Shown here in pieces: positions 1 to 12,074 of a stretch of 64,000 nucleotides of DNA; position 1 is the stretch's first letter; each line of letters begins with the position of its first letter. Made by a program: the position numbers and the translations under genes. The stretch is from contig CM031596.1 of NCBI GenBank assembly GCA_018398815.1, forward strand, positions 60,806,772-60,870,771. The letters run 5' to 3'. Under the pieces are notes generated by a model. It did not search any database, was not told where the DNA came from, and was given only the letters and a program-made list of their open reading frames with translations. The DNA is from Conus ventricosus (Eukaryota > Mollusca > Gastropoda > Neogastropoda > Conidae).

Positions 1-72
1 ATTTTCATCTGTATTAATGAAAGATTTTTTTTTTTAATCCAAGCCATGTTCGATAGTTTTAAATCGCACTCC

Positions 73-920
73 CTTTTTATATTTTTTCCTGTCCCATCCT
101 CAGTGCCCCTTCAGTGGCAGTGCACCCATGCCGCTCATTCCAACAGCCATAGCCACAGCCCGGTCAGTCCCACCGCAGCCCTGGCACCGGTAATCCACAG
201 GGAGCTCTCAATTTCAAGTTGTCAAGAGGCAACCCACCGGAGAAGACACAGCATTGTTGCCAAGTCACTTCAGTGGTGTTCAATGGCTTTTGTTTTGATC
301 CAACATACGCAGGACACCAGCTATTAAGCCCTCTACTGATGACAATAATTACTTAGTCGAGGAGCCGGCGTGAGTGAGCTCTCCCTGCAGAGGGCGCCAC
401 CACATCCATTCAACGACAGCCCCCATGGACTCGCCGATACCAGTGACCCCGGCAAATCAAACCAAGGCCACAGACATGGATAGGACCCCAAAACTGAGGT
501 CACCATGACAGCAGGGCATAAGGGGCCACAGAATTTGAGACTTTTTTCTTTAATGCTGATCGATGAGAATGAGGAATATTAAGATGATGCTACAGATTTC
601 CATTCCAGTCTGAGACTGCATGACAAGGCTGTACTCTACGCTTTCTTTCATAATGTATCACGGTGTCAACCAGGCCCGAGAGATACAGACACCTGCAGTG
701 TTGGTCAGAAAATTTGAGCAAGACTCTCAGAGACGCATCCATTAAGTGGATGAAACTCGACAGTGTGGTTCCAGTCTTCCCCACTGTGCCTGTAGTGAAC
801 TCACCCCTGGATAGGAGCCAGTCAGGGCAGAAAAATCCCACATGGCCCTTATGGGAATCAAACCCACAAGCTCCCAGCCGGGAGTCTGTGACACTAACCA
901 CTTCGCCATGGCGGCTGGTT
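73..920 (-). mobile_element. Full-length long tRNA-headed SINE, copy 1
   Basis: Read on the minus strand, the element starts near 920 with a tRNA-like head. An A-box-like TGGCGAAGTGGTTAG lies at about 893-907 and a B-box-like GGTTTGATTCC at about 855-868. The body then runs to an A-rich tail, seen as T-rich sequence on + at 74-88. TCGCACTCC occurs on both sides (64-72 and 925-933), with partly matching neighbouring bases, and looks like the target-site duplication. The same body recurs at 5732-6099, 57860-58410 and 62940-63585, in 5'-shortened form. No long conserved ORF is present. At about 850 bp it is long for a SINE; it could be a composite of two families. Confidence 0.75.
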
Positions 921-933
921 CAATTCGCACTCC

Positions 934-2091
934 TTGTTGTTGCATTCTTCTCGTTCTAATGGAGAACATGTGATAAAGTCCCAACCCAAGGTCAGTCTGT
1001 TTCTCACACCATCTTAGCGCATTCTTTTCAGTCTGGTGCAGACAGGATTCAATATTAAAAATCCAGCCTTTTGCCAGATATGGAGTCATGACCACAAAAC
1101 CTACTCTACAAAAACACTAGTCAAATAGCTCTGATATTTGATTTTTTAAGGTGATTTGTGAGACTTACTTTGTAGGACATCTCTTGACTTCATGTATTTT
1201 GACAAGGAGCAGGAGAGGGGAGGGGAAGGGGGCATGAGATTTCCAAAATGAAAGTGACACCAGGCTTTCTCATCAAATTTTGTTCACAGCAGAACAACAA
1301 GTCAGAAGACTAAGTGGCTCAGAAATGTTCACTGAGTGCAAAAAAAATCCATCATTGAATCCCCCCCCCCCCCTTTTTTTTTTTAATGATCTATCAGGTA
1401 AATCAATTTCAAAGCACAAAATGTTTGCCTTTAAGGGTTCCCCCATACTTCCACTTTCAAGTGCATTTCAGAGCAGCTTCCCTCTGAATGTGATGTCACA
1501 ACAACAGTTCGCAGTCATGGCCAAAATTTGCTACACTACAATGCTTTCTGCTGCTTCAGCCAACAAGATGAAGTGGCAGGGAAGGAAAGACTCTAATGAA
1601 GAAGTTGACAAATGATTAAGATTATACCCTCTTTCTTCTTTTTTTTTTTTTCTTTTTTGTTTCTTGCGGGTTGGGGACTTTTCTGTACCTGCCCTCTCTG
1701 CAGCCCAATCTCCACCCACGAAAGTCGGACATTTGTTCCATAGGTTAGCCAATGAACCCCTTGCAAAAGCAGATTTGAGGTTTTGGGAAGGAGGGGGTAG
1801 TTGCATGCCATGGATCCTAGATCACAGTTATTCTTCTTCTCCCATTATTGTTTCAAACGGCGGTAGAAGGGCGTGTTCCATCTATTTTATTCAGAAACTG
1901 CCCAGTAGTTTATCCATTTGCTATGCCTGTTTTTAATTGCTGCACCCACACACTCCCTCTGTCCGGTTTTTCCCTGCCTCTGTAGAGGTCATATCGAAAT
2001 TAACCCTCTTCCACCTGTTTCTTCCATTTCTTTTTATTTGATATTCAGAGCATGCCCATTGTGAGTGCACATGTTATACATTCTGTTTCAG
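934..2091. other. Non-coding, probable phosphodiesterase intron
   Basis: No exon recognised. It holds a C-run followed by a T-run (1361-1384) and a pyrimidine-rich stretch near 1631-1660. It lies directly upstream of a phosphodiesterase exon and ends in a pyrimidine-rich acceptor at 2080-2091. Confidence 0.5.
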
Positions 2092-2175
2092 GAAATGATG
2101 GACAGAGAGAAAAAGGACAAACTTCCCAACATGCAAGTAGGGTTTATTGACTCGATCTGTATGCCAATTTATGAG
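2092..2175 (+). CDS. PDE5/6/11-type phosphodiesterase, penultimate exon
   Basis: This 84-nt exon encodes 28 residues including [20 protein letters not shown] and MPIYE. It corresponds to the last helices of the class I cyclic-nucleotide phosphodiesterase catalytic domain, which hydrolyses cGMP and/or cAMP. The MQVGFID...IC stretch is typical of PDE5 and PDE6, while DSICMP also resembles PDE11, so the subtype is left open. The exon starts after a TTTCAG acceptor at 2086-2091 and ends at a GAG|GTATGA donor. It ends in phase 0, which joins the exon at 4728 without a break. All metal-binding and GAF-domain exons would lie left of the window. Confidence 0.85.
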
Positions 2176-4727
2176 GTATGATTTTTCACAGAAGTTCTCA
2201 TACTTTTTGCCTTCCTTTGTCTCTGTCTGGAACTGTTTTGCTTTCTCTTATTTTGTTTACTCTTCAGTTTATCATGCCTGTTAGTAATTAGGAGCTGTTC
2301 CAATGAACATATAGAAATGTGTCTATGATGTTGTGATTCATGCATGCATTGTTCAATGGCATCAGAACCAGATGCTCAGGGGGGACACCTAACCCTTCCA
2401 GTATTTGGAGCCAAAGAGAGAATGAATAACAGTCATGACATATGGTTTCCTGAGTGGCATTTGGGGGAATGTTTGAGGTATAAAATCTCGACTGAGATTG
2501 CATTAGATTGCACCATTTTGTGTCTCTGCATGAAAAATATGGACAGCATCGCCCCCGCCCTCTCTGTTTATGAATCGTTCCCTTCCCTTCCCTTTTCCCC
2601 CATTTTGGTAAAAAAAATTGGATGATGCAAGTTGCCCCCACCCACCCCCCCACCCCCACCCCTTCCACCCAACTCCATGCTTCTACAAGAATTTGAAAGA
2701 TGAGAGTAGTCAGCCCAACCCCCATCCCACCCCATTTCTTTTTCCACTTCCCCATGCATTCCGTTTTAAACCCCATACCTCTTTGCCCTGCATCAAAGAA
2801 ATATGAGTTGATGATGTGTGCTGACATGGTTAGGTCATTGTTTTACCTATGTGTCAGATGATCAGAAGTGGGGAAAAAAATTTGCTTTGGGACACAAACC
2901 ATCTTATTAAAGTTGATCAAAAGTCAACCACAGGAATGCAACATTTGCATGTGTTCACAGTGCAAACTTCAGTAGTGCCAGGTGCTAGAACATGTACATA
3001 ACATTGTACAGACCTTCCAGTCCTGTGTAGATGGCAAATTGTTCTTGTTATCTTCCCTCTGATTTCCATTGATCAGAGAATAATTTCAGGTAATGTATTA
3101 AAGATATTGAAAACCTGAATGCCTCAGATCGTTAAAAAAAAATGTATGTTGCATGATATTTTAATAAAGAAATATTACGTATTCTAGTTATGAAAAGATC
3201 AGACCAGAGCATTAATTTCTTGGGAGCCTTTCAGTGCTGGCTTAATGGTTTATTTTTGTCCTTATTTTTGTCCTTGGTAAGTGATCGTGTTGTCTTGGAT
3301 GTATGTGATCATGTTGTCTTGGATGTATGTGTGCCTGGTGTGTACCCTTGAAAGCATTCCTATGATCGGGAGATGCATGGTATAAGGAAAACCCTTGGTC
3401 ATCGTTTCCTGTGTATCTTCCTTGATGGCGCAGAGTAGAGGAAAAAGGAACAGTCACTTGCCTTGTTCTCATAATATGTCAGCTTCTCATCGACTGATAT
3501 TGAGAGAGTTGGCACACTGCCTCTATATAGGCTTTGCCTGCAAACCAGCCAACAAGTGTGCGCTTCAGTCTTGACAATTTTACACTATCAGCTGTGAAGT
3601 GTGGTCAGCAGCCAGCCAGCGGGTCCTCAGGAGGCCGACAAAGAGCCTGGCAAACCAACAGGAAGAGTTTGATGTCTTTGGTATCCACAATGGAACTCTG
3701 AGTAGTGAAACACAAGGATAATGTTCCTGTCACCCTCTCCTTGCTTGCCTTGCACCAGTCTTCTCCTCCCAGACTCTCACAACATTGTCTGCCAGAACAT
3801 TATCTTGACAGCCCCTCCCCCCTTCTCCCATTCTATCAGTTTGTGTAGATTGTTTGTGCTGACTTTCAGCCAACAAGGAAAAGCAGACAGTGAACGTCTG
3901 ACCAAATAGTAACTGCCTTCTGTATGTTGGTTCAAAATTTCACTTTTTCATGTCTGCACATGCTTTCGTTTTATCTTCCAAAATGTCATTTTCTACACAG
4001 TTTTACCAGGGACAACTTCCATTTTACCAATGGTTCTTTTACATGCAACATACTACATGTTGCACAAGCAATGGAGGTTTATCTTCTCATCCAAAGTAGC
4101 ACTTCTAGAGCTGCTTCACTGCTGGAGAGGAGGGGGGCTGGAGGAGAACCCGTTCTGTACAAAACTCTGGAATCTTGAAGCTCCCTGTGTGAGTGCCGTA
4201 TCCACATGGCCACCCTTGCACATCTCTTACCATGACGAGAACAATCCAGCATTGAAGGTGCACTGACTGCGGGTGGGACTGAAGTTAGAGAATCATGGTG
4301 GAGTTACCAGAGCCCCAAATGAATGGAAGCAGCAGGTAACAACACAGAATTTGAGTTGCTAGAAGAGACCCTTGCTAAGGAGTCTCTCAAATGTACCATT
4401 CACTGACTTAACATTATCAATCAGACACCCAAACAGATGGAACCAGTGAGTAGGAAATTCCTCGCTTACATGAGTTCCATTCCTCACCTGCTGATCACCA
4501 AACCAAGAGAATATAACTCTAGTCACACTTCCTATGAAGGGGAAAAAGAACCTTCACCTCAGCTACTCCATTTCTTTGTCCTTTGTATTTTGTTGCTTTT
4601 TTCCTTGTCTGTCACAGCCCCTTGAAAGAAGAAACACATTGCTACTGTTTTGTTATATGTTTGTTCCATTTGCTTGGTGATCAAGTGACTCCACTTGTGT
4701 TCAATATTGATCAAATTTCGGTCGCAG
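2176..4727 (+). other. Last phosphodiesterase intron
   Basis: The intron runs from the GTATGA donor to the GTCGCAG acceptor before 4728. It contains a short tandem duplication at about 3281-3328 (two near-identical 24-bp units around GTTGTCTTGGATGTATG) and a C-rich stretch at 2634-2665. No exon or transposon was recognised. Confidence 0.6.
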
Positions 4728-5138
4728 GCAATGACCCGCGTGTCTCCCCGCCTGTCCCCCTTGCTGAAGGGCTGCCAACACAACCGTGACCACTGGATGA
4801 AGGAAGCGGAGCTCAAACAGGAGGAGCCGCAGTGCCATCTGGAAAAACATGCCGGAGAAGAGAAGGGCCGAGAACCAGAACAAAGACGAGGAGGAGAGCA
4901 CCTCTTGACACATTGCCTGCACGATCATCTAGCTCATGTGGTCGTACGTCATCGACAGTGTCTGCACTTTTTCACGAGTGTCAACGGGACTTTGCCCGCT
5001 CATTTTGGAACTCGCTCGCACCATTTAAAAAACCATTTTATTTATTGTCTTCACATATCCTGTCCATGGGAAACGTTTCGTTATTATTTTGCATTTGTTC
5101 ACAAACATTGTTGTGTCCATGTACATGATTATCCATAA
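4728..5138 (+). CDS. PDE5/6/11-type phosphodiesterase, last exon
   Basis: After the GTCGCAG acceptor the exon reads AMTRVSPRLSPLLKGCQHNR and then DHWMKEAELK. This aligns with the end of the PDE5-type catalytic domain ([23 protein letters not shown] in human PDE5, as I recall it). In the entry frame it stays open to a stop at 5136-5138, giving a charged tail of about 110 residues that is unlike known family members. The +1 frame reads RSRSAIWKNMPEKRRAENQN and ends DEEESTS at a TGA near 4911, which looks more like a normal short PDE tail. A one-base error near 4820 would switch frames, so the true C-terminus is uncertain. Confidence 0.75.
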   Translation, partial: AMTRVSPRLSPLLKGCQHNRDHWMKEAELKQEEPQCHLEKHAGEEKGREPEQRRGGEHLLTHCLHDHLAHVVVRHRQCLHFFTSVNGTLPAHFGTRSHHLKNHFIYCLHISCPWETFRYYFAFVHKHCCVHVHDYP

Positions 5139-5716
5139 GTTGTTGCACAAGGATATGCATTTTCCTTTTCCTCAGGCACTGAAAAGCATGTAAGTCTGTG
5201 TGATGTGAGTTTTGAGTGCCAGCTGATTCACATAATATATACGTTGCTGTCTCATGTTTCTGTTAAAAATATTGCATGTGTAGTTAGCAACAACATGAAT
5301 GCTTTTTTGTTTGTTGTTGTTTTGTTTTTTTTAAGATACAGTTCTAGAAATCTTCAAAAGATGTGCACAGGTCAAAAAGGATTGACAGTCCAAAGACTTC
5401 AGAGTTGTCATGTTGGTTTCCCTCAATTTCAGTTCAGAAGATCAATCTTTTTTTGCAGTTTTCCACAGCCACCCTGCAAGCATAAACTTTGAACATGGTT
5501 TCTCATGATGAATATTCATTTTGAAATGCATGATTTGTAATACAACCACCAAGGATTTTGTTTTCAAATTGGTTATGTGGGGTTTAACGATGTACTGTGC
5601 AGTTTCATTTCCAACAAGACGACAACAACAACAAAAGAAGAAAAGAAAGAATGAAAGAAAAACAAATTGTTCCTTGTGTATATGAGAGTTTGAGTTCAAC
5701 CAGTTTTCCAACAATT
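5139..5716. other. Phosphodiesterase 3' flank / probable 3' UTR
   Basis: A+T-rich, with no recognised gene. It includes T-rich runs at 5304-5332 and ends at a SINE target-site duplication (5717-5731). Confidence 0.4.
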
Positions 5717-5731
5717 GAAATCATTGGAAAA

Positions 5732-6099
5732 TGGGGTCTGTCATTCGACGGACGTGGTGGCACCCTCTGGAGGGAGAGCTCACTTAGCCATCTCCACGAC
5801 TAAGCAGTTACTGTCAGCAGTAGGGGGGTTAGTAGGTGGTGTCCTGCATATGTTGGATCAGAACAGGTGCCACTGAAAACCACTGAAGTGGTTCGGCAGC
5901 AGTGCAGTGTCTCCTCGGTGGTTTGCCTCTTGACATTGACTGCTCCCTGACTGTGGATTGCTGGTGCCGGGGCTGCAGCGAGACTGAACGGGTGGTGGCT
6001 GTGGACGGGGTGTTGGAATGAGCAGCTTGGGTGCACTGCCACTGAGGTGGCACAGAAGATGGTACAGCACAAAAAAAAAAAAAAAGAGGAAAAAAAGAA
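5732..6099 (+). mobile_element. Long SINE, copy 2 (5'-truncated, with TSD)
   Basis: This is the 3' part of the SINE seen at 73-920, here on +, ending in an A-rich tail at 6071-6099. GAAATCATTGGAAAA (5717-5731) before it and GAAATCATGGGAAAA (6100-6114) after it match at 14 of 15 positions. That is a clear target-site duplication of the kind made by LINE machinery. The tRNA-like head is absent. Confidence 0.85.
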
Positions 6100-6114
6100 G
6101 AAATCATGGGAAAA

Positions 6115-8239
6115 GGTAGTAGTGGTTAGTATGAATTCCAAACAGGTCTTTTTATGAGATTAATCTCTCTTTTTTGTGATTCGTGTTCTCTTTGTGTAAA
6201 AATGAAGTTTGACAGCACTACATGAGTATGTATGGAGATGATAACGTTTTCCAGTTACACTCATTATGCACAGATTATGTTTGTGTAGTATAGTTTTGCT
6301 GCTGGGTAATGTACGTTCGACGCCAGGGGCGGCCCAGTCACCATGGAGCTGTATATCTCACTCTGTATGTACATTGCAATTGCCGTCCTCCTCAACCTTC
6401 TGGTATTGATTATTGCAGCACACATTTGCTCACTTCTTTCAGCCGACTTTCCCCATGTTCAGTGTGTTTGGTTTCTTGCACTAATCGCTTGAGTGGAGAA
6501 CAGTTCCCAAGATCATCATTTGAGCAGATGAGGTCAAATGAGAGGGACTGGATATCTCTCAACAGACTGACAATTGTTATCGTCAATGATATTTGACTAC
6601 ACTGTAAGTTTGTTCTGCACATGGGAAGATTTTGCTGATCATGAAGACGTCGTAACTTTAAGAAACCAAAATTAGACATGCCCTATCACTTGATTACTGA
6701 TCTGACGCTTGATTGCTGGAGAGCTATGTAAGGGATGTTATTCAGCAATATCACTGGGAATGATATGCTGCAATAATAAGCATGCTTATTCATAGACCCA
6801 CAATTATCAGAGTTATAACAACACCCCTTGCATAAGACATCCAATCATGAGTTTTGTTTTTCTTAACAGGGGACAGAACCCATAGAGTGGCAAGTTTTTC
6901 ATAAAATACGTTTGTTTTTCCTTCATGAGGTACTTGATTTCTTCAACTTCTTTTTAAAGAAAAAAAAATGATGAATTAGATTGTAATGTATTTGAAATCA
7001 ACTGTCAGTATTTTATCCAAGTATATGTAGACTGGACATCTTGAATTTAACCCTTTTTATTTTCTATTTAAGGAAAAAATTGAACACTTGAACGAGATTT
7101 CCATTGGCCAATTGCAGAGAAAAGTCATGACATGTTTGGCCATTTTGGCGAGCTAAAAGATATGCATTTGAAAGAAAAAGGTTCAAAACATACATGCTGA
7201 TTGGTCTAAAGTGGTACCACATGATATGCCATAGACAATTAAAGCCTGAATTTCAACATCTGTTGCAGTCAGTTCATGTTTCTTATTCTCAACTGAATTG
7301 GATGAATGACTGTCACTTGGATCTTTACCACACTTTTTGGCATGAGACTGTCGGACATCATCCAGTTGGATAAAACTGATCGACTCTCCCCATTGACGCA
7401 TTCTTCCAATAGTTTATGGAGTAGGCCAAAATACAAATAAGCACACAAAATAGAGTGCAAAGTAATGCTTATATTTCTACAGATGTCGCAAACAACATGA
7501 AAAATGCACAGAATACCACTCCCCAGATCACACCCTCGTCGCCCACAACTCCTCATCTCTTGATCTCTCTCACATTTCAATGGAGTTATCCTGACTGACG
7601 GTTTGAAATAATAATAGTCTGTTCTTACATACATTTTTGCAGCCCAACATGAATCAAACAAATTGTTTGCACTCTGTTGTGTGTGTCTATTTGCATTTCA
7701 GCCTTTTTTTCAGGAAAGTCGCACTCTGTTCCAGGGTTCTGAACAAGGCATATTGTCAAGTAATGGGAGACGGGTTGTGGCCATTTCTGATTGGTGTGAA
7801 AATCCAGTGTCCCCTCTCCATGTGTGGAAAATGGCATGTGCCTGTCCATGGCAGCCATGTGTACACATCAGAGAAGCAGGAATGTAGAGCCAAGTGATAA
7901 TGAGAACGGAATGGCTTGTTTTGCCACAAATGTATACTGTGCATTCTAAAGTTAAGTATAAAAACAACAGTTGTGTACATCTGTATCTTGACAAGTATTG
8001 TTGCAGGAGCCGAATGTGTTCGTGTGCAACTCGTTTTTAGGTTTCCCTGCACAAAGTGTGTGTTTGTGTGATTGTGCACCTTGTTTGCGTAATTAGCTTT
8101 GTCATTTCACATATATGGGGCAATATGTATCATTTTGCGTCATATCCTTGCCCCTTCAAATTCTTTTAAGTACTGTGGCTAGTTTGCTAGCTCTGTTTGC
8201 CCTATTTATTGTGTGGCTGAAACAGTAAATAGATGCCCT
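6115..8239. other. Intergenic, no gene recognised
   Basis: A+T-rich sequence with only short chance reading frames and no splice-bounded exon or repeat that I could identify. Confidence 0.4.
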
Positions 8240-8268
8240 AAGATAAGATAATGTTGCTAATAGCCCAG
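8240..8268 (-). repeat. Fragment of the (TAAGA)-tailed short repeat
   Basis: AAGATAAGATAATGTTGCT followed by TAGCCCAG matches the start of the 55-bp repeat found intact at 19295-19349 and 21643-21697. The remainder has diverged or been replaced. It lies just before the Tc1 insertion site. Confidence 0.55.
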
Positions 8269-8290
8269 GAAGGCTAGCAGCCCTCATCTA

Positions 8291-9826
8291 TACTGACTTC
8301 CATAAAAAACGCGAAAATTTGAAAGGCTATTTTTCGGGTGAAAAGGGGTGAATATACAATATTGAACCATTGTGGCAAGTTGTTTGGGTCCAAGACACGT
8401 GCAGTGAAAAAATTGTGTGAGCAACACATCATTCCCGGCATTGGAGGGTCAACAAAAATGGCAAACTGGTTGCTGCATGTGAGGCACGTGCACACCATGC
8501 AGAGCAAAGTTAACCAGCGACAAGTACGCAGGCATGCAGCCTTTATAAAGCTGCGCTACAAGGTTCAGGTAACGACTTGCCGTCTGAGCGCTACAGAGAT
8601 GCCAAGACTACGAGCAGAGGAACGCAATCTTGCCCTAGGCCATCTGGAGGCTGGTGTGGACGCCAGGCAGGTCGCCAACGTCTTTAACGTCCACATCTCA
8701 ACCATCTATCGTCTGCAGCACCGCATGCGAGTCACTGGTACCACTGATGATCGTCCCCGGCCAGGCCGTCCTTGGGTCACCACACAGAGAGGATCGCCAT
8801 CTTGTTCGAACCCATCTGCGGGACAGGCGGCAAACAGCCGCTAACACTGCTCGACAGGTGCCTGGGAATCTCCAGCAACGAATCAGCCTCAACACTATGC
8901 GGCGGCATCTTCAGGAGAACGGGCTGGCATGTAGGCGTCCTCACAGAGGTCCGGTACTGACACCAAGACACCGGCAGGACAGGCTGCAGTGGGCACAAGC
9001 CCGAATCAACTGGCGTAGGCAGCAGTGGGGACGCATACTGTTCTCAGATGAGAGCCGTTTTTGTATTGACATGGCTGACGGTCGTGTCAGAATATGGCGT
9101 CGACCTGGTGAACGCTATGCTGACTCCTGTGTGGTAGAGCGGAACCCCTGGGAGGCCCGAACGTTATGATATGGGGTGCCATTGGCATTAACCACGCCAT
9201 AGGACCAGTCATCTTTCAGAACATTGGTCCTGGTCGCGGACAGGGTGTCAATGCACAGCGCTACATCAACCAGGTGTTCAGACCCCATGTCGATCCTTTT
9301 TTTACGCAACACCCAAACTGGACATTCCAACAGGACAATGCAAGACCACACACCGCCAGGGCCACCCAGCAATTTCATCAGCATAACGTCAATGTGCTGC
9401 CCTGGCCAGCCCTCAGTCCCGATTTAAACCCAATAGAACATTTTTGGGATGAACTTGGCAGACGGTTGGACCTCCTGCGTCCACGACCAGCAACAGCGGC
9501 TCAACTTCACCAGGCCATCGTCCATGTGTGGGCTGGTGTGCCAAGGGGACGCATCGACCACCTGGTCCACTCAATGAGCCGCAGGTTTCAAGCAGTTGTC
9601 AACGCAAATGGTGGCCTCACACGGTATTAGGACTTCAAGCTGGTTTGTCATGTGACCTTGGATTTTCCACACAAAAGACATATTGCTGATGACATTTTCA
9701 CACATTACTGGTGTAATGAATCAGATCACGTTGAATTCTCGCTTCCACTCTGTACAATTGTGACCAATAAAATCCACCCCCAACCTTCAGCTTGTTTTGT
9801 TTTCGCGTTTTTTATGGAAGTCAGTA
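8291..9826 (+). mobile_element. Tc1/mariner-like DNA transposon
   Basis: A 1536-bp element with perfect 27-bp terminal inverted repeats (8291-8317 and 9800-9826; ends TACTGACTTCC). It is flanked on each side by the TA dinucleotide expected of Tc1/mariner insertion (8289-8290 and 9827-9828). It holds a single transposase gene on + and an AATAAA at about 9767, just before the right TIR. The perfect TIRs and readable coding region suggest a fairly young copy. Confidence 0.95.
8599..9630 (+). pseudogene. Tc1-like transposase, two frameshifts
   Basis: The ATG at 8599 begins MPRLRAEERNLALGHL, followed by a helix-turn-helix (RQVANVFNVHISTIYRLQHR) and a GRPR-like linker (RPRPGRP). The catalytic core follows: first Asp in ILFSDESRF, second in QQDNARPHT, and Glu in NPIEHFWDEL. 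The reading frame shifts near 8785 and again near 9148, where WGGP requires one more G in a GGG run. There is no internal nonsense codon otherwise. By direct count 33 residues separate the second Asp and the Glu, against 34 in Tc1. The product would be a nuclear cut-and-paste transposase of normal family length, about 340 residues. As assembled it is broken, though both shifts could be sequencing errors. Confidence 0.9.
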
Positions 9827-9828
9827 TA

Positions 9829-11533
9829 TTTCTTCCATCCAGTGTTTCCTTGCATTTCAGCTACACAGATGGAGAAGCTTGCAACTGATAGCCCTCTTTT
9901 TTCCAAATTTTAAGAATTTGGGGCATTCTGCGTTAAGTGCCTCCACCTCTTATCTCTGTTAAAATTTTTATTCGTACCACCCAATAGTTATCTACAGGAA
10001 TGATCCTTCTTCATACGTCGGCTCTTCCAGTAATCAAACTGCACAGACTGCTATACACACAGCACTCGAGCTTTGCTGCTTTGGTTCAGGCGACAGGAGT
10101 GGAGGGAGACTGTAAGGCAGTTTGAACAATCCTATGCAAGTATTGCAATGGTGACTCCTTCACTGTTGCAGCACACTGCACTGGATGATACTGCATGTCT
10201 GTCCCATTTGAGAACATATACACAGAAAACGCTTCCTTAAGAACGTAATCCTTTATTTCTTCACTCTCATAACATTTTTCGTGTATACATTCATATCTAA
10301 AACATACAGAACACAAATTTTAAATGTTCCAGATTAGCTTGCCCGTTTTCTTCCCAACAAATTTAACGGGGGAAAAACTGCTGCAAATTAAATTGTAAAG
10401 GAGGCGGGCAGATGTAAAAAGTAACATAAAAACAAACCAGGCAAGCTCCCTTATAATCCCATGGTGAAACAATTCCTGTTCATAGCTAATGGCGCTTTCA
10501 ACACCAAGGCAGCTAGCTGAGATGCAGACACAATGCACACAGAAGAAACGAGGAAACAATCTTCTGGAGGACATTTCCTTGTTCATTCCATACTCTACGT
10601 GTCTGCGTCTGTGCCGTGTGAATTCATGCAACAAGCAGCCATGCATGAAATTAAATGAAACAAAGCAAAAACGGCAGAAATTTTGTAAGAGAAAAAGGGG
10701 AGTGGGGCTTTAAACCTCCAAATGTTTGTAAAATGTGTGGGCAAGTGGGAAAGGTCAAAACGCTTGATCATACCGTAACATGGTGTTCTCACTATCCAAA
10801 CCAGACTATTATGGGGGAGAACTCTCTCACTTTCTTCAGGCTCTCTGAAAACTTTATTTTTCACCGGATTGTTTTCATGTTCAGCCAATTGCATCCCCAA
10901 AACTGGACAATTTTCTGCTGAAAGCTGTAGAATTTCATGCCCGACAGCATCAATTAAAGAGTTGATATGCATGTAATTGCTTCATCATGGGAACAAAAGT
11001 TGGCCTCCTCCTTGCTGCAAAACAACCTTACCTTATCACAAGACATTCAATATTTCTTAAATGATTAAAAAGAAAAGGAAAAAAAAAGAGTAATAAGAAC
11101 ACACAATACTGCTTCACAGGCTTCTCTTTTTTCCAATGTTTCAGGTAAATTTGATGATGGTTCTAACTGAACTAAAGTACTCCAATAAAGAAAAGCCGGC
11201 CAAACATTTTTGTGTGTTCTTATTTTCTCCTCAAAATACAGACGAGACAGTGTAAAGAAAACCCAGAATAATGTGCAAAGCTCGCTTCAGGGAATAAGGT
11301 AAATATCATCAACTCTAAAATAGGGAAAATCTATGTGGGCATTCTTTTTTATTTGTTTAGATCTTCTGCACTTACACAACAGATATCAATGCAAAACTTC
11401 AAGTGTTTTTAAATTTTAGAGTTCATCTTTAAATTCTCAAGACTTGGGAAGTTAGTATGCCCTGGATTAGCAATAGCAATCTTCATTTTTGAAAATTTGT
11501 GTAGGAATTGAACATGATCTTTATATTCTCAAA
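9829..11533. other. Intergenic or 3' UTR-like, no gene recognised
   Basis: Low-complexity A+T-rich sequence. Minus-strand open frames at 10086-10316 and 10595-10972 lack a start context, splice sites or any family resemblance that I could see. Confidence 0.35.
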
Positions 11534-12074
11534 GCAGGGTTCATACAGATTTCCTGACGAAAAATTCAAGGACTTTTCAAGCACTTTTTTAGCACTTTTT
11601 TTCTTAACTTCAATGACTTACTTCAAGGATAAGGTTTCAGAAAAATAATCATGAAATACTGACACAAATCAAATTATTCACTGTCTATGGCATTTTTGCA
11701 TATGTGGCAAAAAGATCTTGTTTTTTTTTCTCAATTTCAAGACAGTGGATCATTCTACGATGTCAGCAGGCATCTTGAAGGCCGGTAACTCTGGTTTTTT
11801 ACCTGTAGCAGATGACTTGTCAGCGAGATTGTCAGTCAACTCCGACTTCTTTTAATTTCATACTTTTTTTTTTTTTACAATTTAATTTCAGATTTCTTTT
11901 CTAACAGACTCAAGATTTTACACAGACTTTACTCAAAACATTGGCATGACAAAATGTAAGCACTTTTTAAGGTCATATGCCTAAAAGCCTGATTTTTAAG
12001 GACTTTCACGGTCTTGAAAAGGAGACCCCCAAATGTATTACACTAACGACTTTTAAGGACTGTACAAACCCTGC
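11534..12074. mobile_element. hAT-type non-autonomous element (MITE)
   Basis: The ends are imperfect inverted repeats: GCAGGGTTCATACAG at 11534 and CTGTACAAACCCTGC ending at 12074. Inside each end are AAGGACTTTTCAAG- and CTTTTAAGGACT-type motifs, typical of widespread hAT MITEs beginning CAGGGTTY. There is no ORF. No clean 8-bp target duplication remains, so it is old. Confidence 0.6.

Noticed and set aside
838..925. A functional tRNA gene
   Set aside because: A and B boxes are present, but the cloverleaf is imperfect and the sequence continues into the SINE body.
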